Source of the DNA: Sphingobacterium chungjuense
GTDB taxonomy: Bacteria; Bacteroidota; Bacteroidia; Sphingobacteriales; Sphingobacteriaceae
Assembly (NCBI RefSeq): GCF_011316935.1
Contig: NZ_WLYS01000003.1
Span: 186,001 to 250,000 of the forward strand
Length of the DNA: 64,000 bases
Reading direction: 5' to 3'
Positions 44,101 through 53,684 of this stretch are shown here, piece after piece (position 1 is the stretch's first letter; each line of letters begins with the position of its first letter). The notes under the pieces were generated by a model, which saw only the letters and a list, made by a program, of their open reading frames with translations, was not told the origin of the DNA and ran no database searches. Made by a program: the position numbers and the translations under genes.

Positions 44101-44693
44101 TGTTTCATAATTAATTGTGTACAATAATTGGCACTCTCTTGAATCTTAGCAAATCCTGCTTTCGTCAATTCGGTACTTAGTTGGCTTTGATGTTTACGAT
44201 TCAGTAGCTTAGCAAGCTGCACTTGGCTTTTATCAGGGTTTTCTATTGCTGCCGCAAAAGATTCGGCCATATTGACTGTCCATCGCCCCATAATTTCAGT
44301 GCATAATCCCATAATAATATTAACGATCTTATCCACTTCTGGCCAAGGGCTACTCATCTTAAAAAGATTGCGCCTCAGATCGTCAAATGCTTCACCAGAT
44401 CTAATATACGCTTCTCCTGTTGATTCTCTGACTGTATTTGCCGCTTGATTTATTTCACCAATGCCCAATCCGAGACGCACGCGTATGCCATCTATCGTCT
44501 GTAACCGAGCCATCAAGACGACAGCACACACGATCGCTTTGTCTAGGGGCATGATCGCCTGAAAACTATCACCGCGATAAATGTCGTAGTTATCTGAATA
44601 GACAGATAGCACTAACCTCAGCTGTTCGCCCCATAATTGGCTATCGACCATTCGCGAGTTTACAATATCTCCTGTTAGTATAGCGTATTTCAT
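44094..44693 (-). CDS. SatD family protein
   Basis: A 199-residue SatD-family protein. The signature MKYAILTGDIVNSR opens the protein and ELRLVLSVYSD-like, YRGDSFQAIM and RVRLGLGIGEI text follows. The C-terminal ~50 residues (SQVQLAKLLNRKHQSQLSTELTKAGF) look like a helix-turn-helix. The family was named in Streptococcus mutans for acid tolerance; biochemical role is unknown. ATG 44693 is used, as it matches the family start and lies 12 bases after the predicted start of transcription. An array of 28-bp repeats covers the region upstream. Confidence 0.85.
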   Translation of the reverse strand: MKYAILTGDIVNSRMVDSQLWGEQLRLVLSVYSDNYDIYRGDSFQAIMPLDKAIVCAVVLMARLQTIDGIRVRLGLGIGEINQAANTVRESTGEAYIRSGEAFDDLRRNLFKMSSPWPEVDKIVNIIMGLCTEIMGRWTVNMAESFAAAIENPDKSQVQLAKLLNRKHQSQLSTELTKAGFAKIQESANYCTQLIMKQC

Positions 44694-44711
44694 AGCAATA
44701 AGTTGTAAAAT

Positions 44712-44719
44712 CAAATATA
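44712..44719 (-). promoter_or_regulatory. Candidate -7 element (TATATTTG) of satD-DUF3307
   Basis: The minus strand reads TATATTTG, a full TAnnTTTG match, placing the start near 44705, about 12 bases before the satD ATG. The 28-bp repeat array begins 6 bases upstream of it and covers the -33 region. Confidence 0.5.
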
Positions 44720-44724
44720 ATAAA

Positions 44725-44830
44725 TTATCATCAAAATTAGTGATAATTTGATTTATCACTAATATCAATGATATTTTGATTTATCAGCAATATTAATGAT
44801 AATTTGATTTATCACAAATAGGAGTGATAT
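44725..44830. repeat. Four-unit 28-bp tandem repeat of TTATCA/TGATAA sites (putative operators)
   Basis: TTATCA occurs at 44725, 44753, 44781 and 44809. TGATAA or TGATAT occurs at 44741, 44769, 44797 and 44825. All steps are exactly 28 bases. Units 1-3 also share TTTGAT before the next TTATCA; unit 4 is partial. Each TGATAA-TTTGAT-TTATCA block is a palindrome with a 6-base centre, which is a typical operator layout. The array lies between satD and ppk2, which diverge. Confidence 0.85.
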
Positions 44831-44911
44831 ATGCGCAGCACCGAAACCTGTATACAAACCATTATAGCGTTCTATTGTTAACTATAATGTAAAAACCTAA
44901 TACACAAACTA

Positions 44912-45787
44912 ATGAGTCTATACAATAATAAATACCAAGCCACGAACGATTTTTTGATTGATGAAGCACCAACCAAGATAAAACCAAAAATCAAAAAGAA
45001 AGAGGCGAAGTCTCGTTTAAAGAAAATCCGTAAAGAATTAGCCCACTTACAAGACGTGATGTACGCACACGACCGATACAGTGTATTGATCTGTATACAA
45101 GGGATGGATACTTCCGGAAAAGATTCATTGATTCGCAGAGTTTTCGAAAAGTTCAATGCGCGCGGCGTAACGGTTCACAGCTTCAAAGTGCCCACATCCA
45201 TAGAGCATCAACACGATTATCTATGGCGACACTATATCGCGCTACCTGGAAGAGGCAAATTCAGCGTATTTAATCGTACACACTATGAGAACGTCTTGGT
45301 GTCACGCGTGCATCAACATAATTTAGCCGATGAACACCTTCCCGATGTGGTAGATACGGATCATCTGCCGACCGATTTCTGGAACAAACGTTTCGAACAG
45401 ATCAACAATTTCGAGAAGCATTTGGTAGAAAATGGCACGATCATCTTCAAGTATTTCTTACACATCAGTAAAGAGGAACAGAAAAACCGCATCTTAAGAA
45501 GATTGAATAATGAAGATAAAAATTGGAAATTCTCTCCAAGTGACCTTTCCGAACGAAAGAAATGGGACGAATACATGCAGTATTATGAAGATGCTATCAG
45601 AAATACAAGTACAGATAGCGCACCTTGGTACATCGTTCCCTCCGATAATAAATGGGTAGCTCGTTACGTAGTAGCTAAAATTTTGTTGGAGATACTCTCG
45701 GAACGTAAAGACATCAAATACCCTGAATTACCAGAGAAGATCATGAACAACATCCAATCGTACAAAAAAGAACTAGAAAACGAATAA
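44912..45787 (+). CDS. ppk2: Polyphosphate kinase 2 family protein (polyphosphate:nucleotide phosphotransferase)
   Basis: A 291-residue single-domain PPK2 enzyme that moves phosphate between polyphosphate and a nucleotide. The Walker A motif is GMDTSGKDSLIRRVF (about 69-83); FNRTHYENVLVSRVH (about 124-138) carries the conserved lid and Walker B area; LRRLNNEDKNWKFSPSDLSERKKWDEYMQYYEDAI (about 187-221) is the C-terminal family stretch. Whether AMP or ADP is the substrate cannot be decided here. It diverges from satD, and the repeat array lies about 80 bases before its start. Confidence 0.93.
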   Translation: MSLYNNKYQATNDFLIDEAPTKIKPKIKKKEAKSRLKKIRKELAHLQDVMYAHDRYSVLICIQGMDTSGKDSLIRRVFEKFNARGVTVHSFKVPTSIEHQHDYLWRHYIALPGRGKFSVFNRTHYENVLVSRVHQHNLADEHLPDVVDTDHLPTDFWNKRFEQINNFEKHLVENGTIIFKYFLHISKEEQKNRILRRLNNEDKNWKFSPSDLSERKKWDEYMQYYEDAIRNTSTDSAPWYIVPSDNKWVARYVVAKILLEILSERKDIKYPELPEKIMNNIQSYKKELENE

Positions 45788-45859
45788 TCACAAAAGAGCA
45801 TCATTATAGTGCTGATTTGGAATATTTTACTAAATTTACAGTAATATAAACCTATCATT

Positions 45860-46240
45860 ATGCAGACAAAAACAGAGTTCCTAATCTGGGACAAGATTGT
45901 ATGCAGCGCTAAGAAGAGATTTGACAACACTGTATATGTCAATAAATTAAGCGGAATAGATCCGGAGGTCTATGATAAATTGGTGCTACATATTATATTA
46001 GGATTCGCGTGTGGAGAGGATCACAACAGCATATCGACCAACTTACACAATGAGCTGGAACATATCGGTGTGAAAGTTCGTGAAGATTCACTAGATAAAG
46101 TGCTAGCCGATAAGCACGAAGTATTTAACAGCGAGATTTATGCCGCTTACATCGCATTCAGCATGCTCGAAAACGGAGCCAGCGAGCATGAGGTCTTAGG
46201 TTGCGTTACAGATCTTTTGGAAAATCCTGAAACGACATAA
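45860..46240 (+). CDS. Hypothetical protein (unrecognised)
   Basis: A 126-residue soluble protein, mostly helical by composition, without signal peptide or clear motif. Text such as IDPEVYDKLVLHIILGFACGEDHNS and IAFSMLENGASEHEVLGCVTDLLENPE suggests a small all-alpha domain. I do not recognise a family. It lies 72 bases after ppk2 on the same strand, so it may be co-transcribed. It ends 16 bases from the convergent esterase gene. Confidence 0.65.
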   Translation: MQTKTEFLIWDKIVCSAKKRFDNTVYVNKLSGIDPEVYDKLVLHIILGFACGEDHNSISTNLHNELEHIGVKVREDSLDKVLADKHEVFNSEIYAAYIAFSMLENGASEHEVLGCVTDLLENPETT

Positions 46241-46256
46241 ATACAGAATCTATAAT

Positions 46257-46937
46257 TTATAGCGCATAGCCAAACATCCAATCGTAAATCGCATCCTGAT
46301 GGAAAAGGTTTTCTACACTGCCATGTGTACCTCCGGGTATCACAGTTAGTGTGGCGTCTGATTCTGGATTGCACGACTTAATGGCTTTATATATTTTCTG
46401 CGACTCGGAGAGCGGCACGACCCGATCACTATTGCCATGTTGAATCCATAAAGGCACTTGCGTAAGCCCACAAGCGAGCGTCAACGTGCCACCTCCACAT
46501 ATGGCCACTGCTGCCGCAATTCTATCTGGATATTTCCCCGCCACATCCATCGTACCATACGCTCCCATACTCATTCCACAAACATAAATACGATTTGGAT
46601 CGCCACCATGGTTTTCCAACACCTCGTCCACGATATTCATCACTTTATCAGCATCCCACCCATTCGATGTTTGCGGAGCGACTACAATCGCATCGATTGA
46701 ACGCCCTTTTTCCATCGCGCGCAAAACGCCATAACGCTTTACACGGTTGATATCAGAGCCAGACAAACTTCTACCATGTAAGAAAACGAGGATAGGTAAT
46801 TTATCAGCTTTCAGATCGGTTTGAGATGGCGTGTTTACCCAATACGAATAACTACCTTTTTTATGGACAGCTTTGAGCTGAGCATGTGCTATAGAGATGG
46901 TGACAAAGAAGAACACCAGCAAATAGATAAAACGCAT
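46257..46937 (-). CDS. Exported alpha/beta hydrolase, esterase/dienelactone hydrolase type
   Basis: A 226-residue exported alpha/beta hydrolase. Residues 1-19 form a signal peptide ending ISIAHA. The oxyanion text VFLHGRSLSGSD is followed by the nucleophile elbow CGMSMGAYG, the acid in HGNSDRVVPLSES and the His in GGTHGSVENLF, so the triad is complete. It is close to the PHB-depolymerase/feruloyl esterase-like single-domain hydrolases. Substrate is unknown. It is monocistronic. Confidence 0.88.
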   Translation of the reverse strand: MRFIYLLVFFFVTISIAHAQLKAVHKKGSYSYWVNTPSQTDLKADKLPILVFLHGRSLSGSDINRVKRYGVLRAMEKGRSIDAIVVAPQTSNGWDADKVMNIVDEVLENHGGDPNRIYVCGMSMGAYGTMDVAGKYPDRIAAAVAICGGGTLTLACGLTQVPLWIQHGNSDRVVPLSESQKIYKAIKSCNPESDATLTVIPGGTHGSVENLFHQDAIYDWMFGYAL

Positions 46938-47043
46938 AAATACTGACTGTTGACGATTAATAACGATTTCGAAGATAGCAAAAATAGTCCGACAAAAATA
47001 AAATCAGTAATTTTAACGTCTTACACGGAAAGAAGCTTTAACT

Positions 47044-48276
47044 ATGCGCATATTACATACAGCAGACTGGCATTTGGGCAAACGATTAGATTTCTTTTCC
47101 CGAATACAAGAACAACAGGACGTACTAAATGAAATCTGCGAAATAGCAGATAAAGAAGATGTAGATGTAGTACTGGTGGCTGGCGATCTATTTGACACAT
47201 TTAGCCCTCCCGTAGACGCGATCGAATTGCTATATGGCTCGCTAAAACGGCTAACGAATAACGGTAAACGTCCGGTTATTGCCATTGCTGGCAACCACGA
47301 TTCTGCGGATAGAATTGACGCTCCCGATCCATTAGCACGTGCTTGCGGAATTATATTTGTAGGTTATCCCAATGCGCAGCTTAATGCATCAGCTACTTCC
47401 CAAGGATTTAGCATCACACACACCGATAAGGGTTTTATAGAATTACTTCTTCCTCGTTTTAATTACCCACTGCGCATCATTGCTACCCCGTATGCCAATG
47501 AGCTTCGCTTAAAGCAATATCTCGGAGAAGGTGATGATCGAGACATCAAACTGCATGAAATATTAGCGACGCATTGGCATGATCTTGCCGGTCGGTATTG
47601 CGATGCACATGGTGTTAATCTATTAATAACACATTTATACATGATGAAGCGCGGTGGCGAAATGCTGGAAGAACCAGAAGGCGAAAAACCACTCAAAATA
47701 GGAAACGCAGATCTGATCTACACCGATGCGATTCCATCGCAGATACAATATACCGCATTAGGTCATTTACATCGCCATCACCAGCTCGGCACAGCATCGT
47801 CGCCCATTGTATACTCTGGTAGCCCTCTCGCCTATTCATTCTCCGAAGCAGGACAAGAAAAGAAAATAATCCTAGTCGATCTAGCGCCCAACGAAAATGC
47901 CCAATATGCGCAGCAACGTTTACATGGCGGCCGAACGCTGGTGCGCAAACGATTTGATGATATCAATACAGCGGTAGCATGGTTGCAGAATAATCCGAAT
48001 ACCTTGGTAGAATTGACGATGGTGAGCGACACATTCATGACCTCAGCGGAATTAAAAAGTTTGCAAGAAGCACACGATGGCATCATCCATATCATACCGA
48101 TCGTACAAAGTAATAGCAGTTCGCTTGCCACCGAAAAACCTCTAGCCGACTTGGAGAAAGATGTAAAATCACTCTTTGTAGATTACTTTCAAAGTCGCTA
48201 CGGTCAACAGCCTAACGATGAACTACTCTCGCTGTTTGAAGAAATCAATGGTGAACTAGACACGTCAGAATCTTAA
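47044..48276 (+). CDS. sbcD: DNA double-strand nuclease subunit SbcD (Mre11 family)
   Basis: A 410-residue Mre11-type nuclease that works with SbcC on hairpins and blocked double-strand ends. Metal-binding motifs are in order: TADWHLGKRL, VAGDLFDTFSPP, AGNHDSADRI, ITHLYM and ALGHLHRHH. The C-terminal capping and SbcC-binding domain follows from about residue 290. It ends 18 bases before sbcC, the usual operon. Confidence 0.96.
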   Translation: MRILHTADWHLGKRLDFFSRIQEQQDVLNEICEIADKEDVDVVLVAGDLFDTFSPPVDAIELLYGSLKRLTNNGKRPVIAIAGNHDSADRIDAPDPLARACGIIFVGYPNAQLNASATSQGFSITHTDKGFIELLLPRFNYPLRIIATPYANELRLKQYLGEGDDRDIKLHEILATHWHDLAGRYCDAHGVNLLITHLYMMKRGGEMLEEPEGEKPLKIGNADLIYTDAIPSQIQYTALGHLHRHHQLGTASSPIVYSGSPLAYSFSEAGQEKKIILVDLAPNENAQYAQQRLHGGRTLVRKRFDDINTAVAWLQNNPNTLVELTMVSDTFMTSAELKSLQEAHDGIIHIIPIVQSNSSSLATEKPLADLEKDVKSLFVDYFQSRYGQQPNDELLSLFEEINGELDTSES

Positions 48277-48294
48277 CACCCCAAAATTGCTTAC

Positions 48295-51200
48295 ATGTTA
48301 CCTATATATTTAAGTATTGAAGGATTTTACTCCTATCAGGAAAAGCAAGAAATCGATTTTACGGCGCTAACCGAGGGAGGTCTGTTTGGTATTTTCGGAA
48401 GTGTTGGATCGGGAAAATCATCTATTCTAGAAGCAATTAGTCTCGCACTATACGGCGATACCGAACGCTTAAATAAGACGGATAAGCGTGGCTACAACAT
48501 GCTTAATCTCAAATCTGCACAGGCAAAAATTGTATTTGATTTTCTAAATTTTGAAGGTGAAAAATTTAGATTTACAGCACAATGGCGACGTAGACCCAAC
48601 AAATTTGAAGACACCAGCACCATCGAACGTGCTGCTTATATATCCGAGCAAGATCGTTGGATTCCATTGGAGTCTGCCGATGGTTCATTGGTCACCAACC
48701 TTTCGTACGCTAACTTCCGACGTACTATTATCATTCCACAAGGCCAATTCAAAGAATTTTTAGAGCTGAAAGGCAAAGAACGTTCGGAGATGTTGAAAGA
48801 AATATTTCAGCTAAACCGCTACGATTTAGGGCCAAAGGTCTCTACCCTGCAAAGCGCAAATAACCAGAAACTCGAAAATCTAAAAGGAGCTCTGTCTGGT
48901 TTTGAAGGCATATCTGCAGAAGTGCTGCAAGAGAAAGAACGACAACTGAACACAAATAGAGAGCAGCTCACAAAATCTAAAACGGAATTAGATCGATTGC
49001 AAACGCAGGTTCAAATCTTAAAAGAAGCCGCGGAGCGTCACCAAGAGCTTGCCGATAAAAAAAGAGATCTCGATAATGTGTTACAGCAAAAGGAAAAGAT
49101 TGATCAACTGCGTTATGAATTGAAGATCTACGAGCAAACAGCCAATCTATTTCGTGAGCCCATGGCTTCTCGCCAACGTCTGGAAAGAGAAAAAGAAGCT
49201 GTAGGCATGCGAGTAGAGCAACTTCAAGGACAGCGCAAAACCCTTTCAGAACAGATCGATGTATTACAAGAAAATTTGCGCGTCGTTGAGCTGAATTACA
49301 AACAGATCGAACGCATGCGTCAGGAACAAATTGACCTGCAAAACCTAATCCACATCCGTAAAAATGAAACCATACTACAGCAAGAGCAAGCCAATTTAAA
49401 GAAAGGAGAACCTTTCGTAGAAAAGTCAAAGCAGGAACTGGCAGAAAACAACGAGTTATTAGCCAAAACAGAGCTAAAGTTAGAGGATCTAAAGTCGAAT
49501 AGATTTGAGGCTTCCGAACTCTTAGAAATCGAAGCTTGGTATTTGGGTAAAGATAATTTAGATAACCAAATCGAGTCCTTTGATCTGCAGAAAAAACAAT
49601 TGCAAGATGAGTTAACGGCTATCCGACAGCAATTTCAGGCCAAAGGCTTTAAAGAAGCAAGCTGGGAAGAGGAGATCAAAGCACAGGAAAACCTGTTGCA
49701 AGAAGCCATGTCGCAATTACGAGAGCAAGAAACACATTTGCAGGTTCAAGTACGCTTAGGCGATTTTGCACACAGCTTGCAGGATGGAGAAGCATGCCCA
49801 TTATGCGGTGCATTAGAGCATCCACAACCTATGTCGGGCGAGCAAGCGACTCGGGAAATGGAGAATGTTTTAGCAGAAAAAACTAAGCATACAGTACAGC
49901 AAGCTGCTATCCAGCAACTAACTACCGAACTAGCACGACTTTCCAATACAGCACAGCACAAGATAGAAAATTTGGAAAAGCTAGAAAGTGATCTTAGCAC
50001 TTTGCAGACGCAAATGACCAAGCATAAAGAAACTTTCCGCTGGGATCTGTACTCTCCTGAAGATAAGTCCTTATTTGGCGAGCAAAAACTGAAAAATAAA
50101 AAAACCGAGGAAGCAATTCAAAATCTAGAATCCGAAATAAAACAGCTTCGTACGGTATCTACCCAGAAAACAGATGAAGTAGCAAGATTTGAAAAAAGAT
50201 TACAAACCATTATCGAACAGATTGCGGTAGCCAAAAGATTGATTGCGCAATACAACGAGCAGCTACATACGCTAGACGAAGCCTTGTATAAAAGCTACAG
50301 CGAAGCAGACTTAATCAACCTCAAGCAGCAAACAGAGTTAAACATAGCTCGTACCATCGAAGATTACGAACTGCTAACTAAGCGTGTTAATCAAAAAAAG
50401 AATGAATTTGCAGACATTGCCGGTCAATATCAACTATCAAAAGAGCAATTTGGTACTTTACGAGAAACACTGGCCGCTAGTCGTGCAGAGATTGCACAAT
50501 TATTGGCTAGCAACCAATACGATGACTTAGCACAGGTACAGCAAATTTTAGACAAAGATCTCCCCGTCAGTCAAATACGTAGCGAGATTCAAGAATTTGA
50601 TATCCAGCAGCAGGTGCTGGAGCGTCAAGTGGAAAATCTGACCATCCGTACACAAAACGACAATTATACGCCAGAAAAGTTTATAGAAACTCGCGATCGC
50701 TATGTTGCACAACATTCGGCTTACGAAGAAGAGTTGGCAGGTTTTGGTGGATTAGAGCGCGAGTTAGGTCATCTCACGGTAGAATTTGCCAAGAAAGAAA
50801 GGCTCCATGAGCAATTTGAAGCGCTCAGCAAACGGGCAGATCATCTCAAAATAATGGACAACTTATTCCGAGGCAACGGTTTTGTCAATTATATTTCTAC
50901 CATTCACATGCAACGCTTGTGCGAGATTGCAAATCTGCGATTCCATCGACTCACGAAGAACCAACTTAGTTTGAGTGTGAGTGATACGAATGATTTCGAA
51001 GTAATCGATAACTTGAACAATGGTCACCACCGATCCGTCAAAACTTTATCAGGTGGCCAAAGTTTTCAAGCATCGCTTTGCTTGGCGCTTGCTTTAGCAG
51101 AAAATATCCAGTCCCTTAACAAAGCGGATAAAAACTTCTTTTTCATCGATGAAGGATTTGGTACGCAAGATCACGAAAGTATCAATACCGTATTCGACAC

Positions 51201-51336
51201 GTTACAGTATTTGCATCAGGAAAATCGAGTAGTAGGCATTATATCGCATGTAGAAGAACTCAAGGAACGTATGCCGCGTGCGGTCACGGTCACTAAAGAT
51301 TTTGAGCGTGGTAGCATCGTGAGTCACAGCTTTTAG
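48295..51336 (+). CDS. sbcC: DNA double-strand nuclease ATPase subunit SbcC (Rad50 family)
   Basis: A 1013-residue Rad50-type SMC-like ATPase. Walker A is GSVGSGKSSILEAI (about 36-49). Two long coiled-coil arms flank a zinc hook CPLCG (about residue 500). The C-terminal half carries the ABC signature LSGGQSFQASLCLALALAE and Walker B FFIDEGFGTQD. Length fits SbcC. It follows sbcD by 18 bases. Confidence 0.96.
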   Translation: MLPIYLSIEGFYSYQEKQEIDFTALTEGGLFGIFGSVGSGKSSILEAISLALYGDTERLNKTDKRGYNMLNLKSAQAKIVFDFLNFEGEKFRFTAQWRRRPNKFEDTSTIERAAYISEQDRWIPLESADGSLVTNLSYANFRRTIIIPQGQFKEFLELKGKERSEMLKEIFQLNRYDLGPKVSTLQSANNQKLENLKGALSGFEGISAEVLQEKERQLNTNREQLTKSKTELDRLQTQVQILKEAAERHQELADKKRDLDNVLQQKEKIDQLRYELKIYEQTANLFREPMASRQRLEREKEAVGMRVEQLQGQRKTLSEQIDVLQENLRVVELNYKQIERMRQEQIDLQNLIHIRKNETILQQEQANLKKGEPFVEKSKQELAENNELLAKTELKLEDLKSNRFEASELLEIEAWYLGKDNLDNQIESFDLQKKQLQDELTAIRQQFQAKGFKEASWEEEIKAQENLLQEAMSQLREQETHLQVQVRLGDFAHSLQDGEACPLCGALEHPQPMSGEQATREMENVLAEKTKHTVQQAAIQQLTTELARLSNTAQHKIENLEKLESDLSTLQTQMTKHKETFRWDLYSPEDKSLFGEQKLKNKKTEEAIQNLESEIKQLRTVSTQKTDEVARFEKRLQTIIEQIAVAKRLIAQYNEQLHTLDEALYKSYSEADLINLKQQTELNIARTIEDYELLTKRVNQKKNEFADIAGQYQLSKEQFGTLRETLAASRAEIAQLLASNQYDDLAQVQQILDKDLPVSQIRSEIQEFDIQQQVLERQVENLTIRTQNDNYTPEKFIETRDRYVAQHSAYEEELAGFGGLERELGHLTVEFAKKERLHEQFEALSKRADHLKIMDNLFRGNGFVNYISTIHMQRLCEIANLRFHRLTKNQLSLSVSDTNDFEVIDNLNNGHHRSVKTLSGGQSFQASLCLALALAENIQSLNKADKNFFFIDEGFGTQDHESINTVFDTLQYLHQENRVVGIISHVEELKERMPRAVTVTKDFERGSIVSHSF

Positions 51337-51347
51337 TCAATAAAGAG

Positions 51348-51383
51348 TATACATGTTGCTGGCAAGAACCACCAACATGTATA
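51348..51383. terminator. Bidirectional hairpin between sbcC and the deacetylase gene
   Basis: An 11-bp perfect stem TATACATGTTG/CAACATGTATA (51348-51358 with 51373-51383) lies between the two convergent stop codons. AT-rich sequence follows, without a long T-run. Confidence 0.55.
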
Positions 51384-51384
51384 T

Positions 51385-52329
51385 TTAATATTTCTTCGGA
51401 TAGTCGGTCATGAACTCAAAGTTGTAATCCGGGTGTTGTTTCAAGCTATCAATAAGTGCACCCAACTGCTTCTGTGCTTTCGGTAATTGAAACATATCGT
51501 CATGCATCAGCAAAACCACATTATTAGGATACAAGCCCATATTCTTGTCTAAGAATTTTTTCATGGCTTTATAGGTCATGTCTACGGTTTGTTCCGACTC
51601 GCCAGTTTTCCCATTTATCCGCCACTCTACATCCCAACCAAAAATCTGGAAACCATCTTCGTGCAACATTTCGGCAGTAGTACCACCATTGCGTCCATCC
51701 AAACGTTTCACATCACCAAACATCCAGATATTTCTTCCAGGTAAACGAGCAACCTTGTGTTTCAAGCCCAAATCCTCTTGCGCGCGGATAAAATCGGTAT
51801 ACGCCACTGTCGGATCGGCATAAAAAGTTTGATAACGATGATTGGCATGTGTATAGCTATGATTGTAAGCTTCTACCAGCGGGTTATCTAAATACTTTTG
51901 CAAAGAACTAGTCAGTTTTTTGCTCATTTTGGCATGTTTTCCAATAAGAAACACACTGCTCTTCACACCTTTAGCAGTTACAATCGAATCGATCGCCTTA
52001 CTACCTAATAACGGTCCATCATCAAAAGTGAGGTAGATGTGTTTAGGTTTTTTCTTAAGCTCGCGATAAATGGAATCTTTCAACATGTTTCGTGCTACCT
52101 TTGGATCAATTTTATTGATTGAATCTACCGGCGCAAAATACAACAGCCCTTTCTTAAGGGAATCCAGCTTATCCATCAGCAGACTCGGATTCGCTAAGCG
52201 AACTTGGTCAGTCCCCACAGTATCATAAGGTGCCGATGTGAGCACTTTACTAGACGTAGAATTGCAAGCATTTAATAGAACCGCGCTGCTAAAAATAGCA
52301 ACACTCAAAAACAAAAACCTACTGCGCAT
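51385..52329 (-). CDS. Polysaccharide deacetylase family (NodB) lipoprotein
   Basis: A 314-residue NodB-fold deacetylase, exported as a lipoprotein (signal with lipobox LLNACNS). The catalytic motifs are IYLTFDDGPLLGS (Asp as base and metal ligand), the zinc His pair in NHSYTH, the ARLPGRNIW motif with Arg, and VVLLMHDD near the end. It should remove acetyl groups from an amino-sugar polymer in the cell envelope. I chose ATG 52329 because it gives a normal lipoprotein signal. A TAnnTTTG-like element (TACTTTTG) occurs at 52397-52404. Confidence 0.9.
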   Translation of the reverse strand: MRSRFLFLSVAIFSSAVLLNACNSTSSKVLTSAPYDTVGTDQVRLANPSLLMDKLDSLKKGLLYFAPVDSINKIDPKVARNMLKDSIYRELKKKPKHIYLTFDDGPLLGSKAIDSIVTAKGVKSSVFLIGKHAKMSKKLTSSLQKYLDNPLVEAYNHSYTHANHRYQTFYADPTVAYTDFIRAQEDLGLKHKVARLPGRNIWMFGDVKRLDGRNGGTTAEMLHEDGFQIFGWDVEWRINGKTGESEQTVDMTYKAMKKFLDKNMGLYPNNVVLLMHDDMFQLPKAQKQLGALIDSLKQHPDYNFEFMTDYPKKY

Positions 52330-52489
52330 AATCATAACACCAACCAAAAAACATAAGACCAGCTTTTGATGGTCAAACATGTGATAATTTTAATCGCAAA
52401 AGTACAAAAAAAGGATGACCGAAATATAATAATAAACAGCTATTTATCGGTTATAGACTATCAGCATCCCACAATCTCTTTCAAATTAT

Positions 52490-52497
52490 TATCTTTG
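52490..52497 (+). promoter_or_regulatory. ychF: Candidate -7 element (TATCTTTG) of ychF
   Basis: TATCTTTG is a full TAnnTTTG match, 21 bases before the ychF ATG, giving a leader of about 14 bases. No clear -33 box is seen. Confidence 0.45.
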
Positions 52498-52517
52498 CAC
52501 AAATTTTTAGGACTTTT

Positions 52518-53618
52518 ATGGCATTACAATGTGGAATCGTCGGTTTACCAAACGTAGGTAAATCTACCTTATTTAACTGCTTATCAAATGCGAAGGCACA
52601 AGCTGCCAATTTCCCATTTTGTACGATAGAACCCAATGTGGGCGTAATTACCGTTCCGGATGATCGCTTAAAAACGTTGACAGAATTAGTAAATCCGCAA
52701 CGTGTAGTACCCAACACGATCGAGATCGTAGACATCGCGGGTTTGGTAAAAGGTGCATCGAAAGGTGAAGGACTTGGCAATCAGTTTTTAGGAAATATCC
52801 GCACTACCAATGCCATTATTCATGTTCTTCGTTGTTTTGACGATGGCAATGTGATCCACGTGGATGGATCTGTTGACCCAATTCGCGACAAAGAGATCAT
52901 CGACACGGAATTGCAGCTAAAAGATTTGGATACGGTAGTAAAACGCATCCAAAAAGTAGAAAAGATGGCGAAGACGGGTGGTGATAAAGATGCGAAGAAA
53001 ACGTATGAAATCCTTTCTATAATCAAAACACATCTGGAATCGGGCAAATCGGCTCGCACTGCGCCTTTGCAAGAGGAAGATTTGGAATTCGTAGAAGAGC
53101 TATCTTTATTGACTAGCAAACCCGTTTTATATGTATGTAACGTGGAAGAAGCATCTGTCAATACAGGCAATGCCTATGTAGAGCGTGTCAAAGAAGCTGT
53201 AAAAGATGAGAACGCTAGTGTTTTAGTGATCTCGGCTCAGATTGAGTCCGAAATTGCACAATTAGAAGATTACGAAGAGCGCCAAATGTTCTTAGACGAC
53301 CTTGGTTTGACGGAATCAGGAGTCAATAAATTGATCCGCGCGGCATACGATCTATTGGATTTGGCTACCTATTTCACCGCCGGTGTACAAGAAGTACGCG
53401 CTTGGACGATTGAAAAAGGATATACGGCACCACAAGCGGCAGGCGTTATTCATACCGATTTCGAGAAAGGTTTTATCCGTGCCGAAGTGATCAAATTTGA
53501 TGATTTCGTGAATTTGGGATCAGAAGCAGCTGTCAAAGAAGCAGGAAAACTTTCGGTAGAAGGCAAGACCTATGTGGTACAGGATGGTGATATCATGCAC
53601 TTCCGTTTCAACGTATAA
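52518..53618 (+). CDS. ychF: Redox-regulated ATPase YchF (Obg-family)
   Basis: A 366-residue YchF/Ola1 protein, a ribosome-associated P-loop ATPase. The P-loop is GLPNVGKSTLFNCLS (about 8-22), followed by DIAGLVKGASKGEGLGNQFLGNIR (about 74-97). The G4 motif is NVEE instead of NKxD, as expected for an ATP-preferring member. A coiled-coil insertion and the C-terminal TGS domain (RAWTIEKGYTAPQAAGVIHTDFEKGFIRAEV) complete the protein. Confidence 0.97.
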   Translation: MALQCGIVGLPNVGKSTLFNCLSNAKAQAANFPFCTIEPNVGVITVPDDRLKTLTELVNPQRVVPNTIEIVDIAGLVKGASKGEGLGNQFLGNIRTTNAIIHVLRCFDDGNVIHVDGSVDPIRDKEIIDTELQLKDLDTVVKRIQKVEKMAKTGGDKDAKKTYEILSIIKTHLESGKSARTAPLQEEDLEFVEELSLLTSKPVLYVCNVEEASVNTGNAYVERVKEAVKDENASVLVISAQIESEIAQLEDYEERQMFLDDLGLTESGVNKLIRAAYDLLDLATYFTAGVQEVRAWTIEKGYTAPQAAGVIHTDFEKGFIRAEVIKFDDFVNLGSEAAVKEAGKLSVEGKTYVVQDGDIMHFRFNV

Positions 53619-53684
53619 ACCCTCATTCAATACTAATCTAAAATCACTATCTTAGCCTTTTGCCTAGCATAGTAAATACACAAT

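Noticed and set aside
44725..44830. Iterons of a replication origin, or a CRISPR array
   Set aside because: Unit length is 28 bp without unique spacers, and there is no rep gene, DnaA-box cluster or cas gene. The position over a promoter suits operators.
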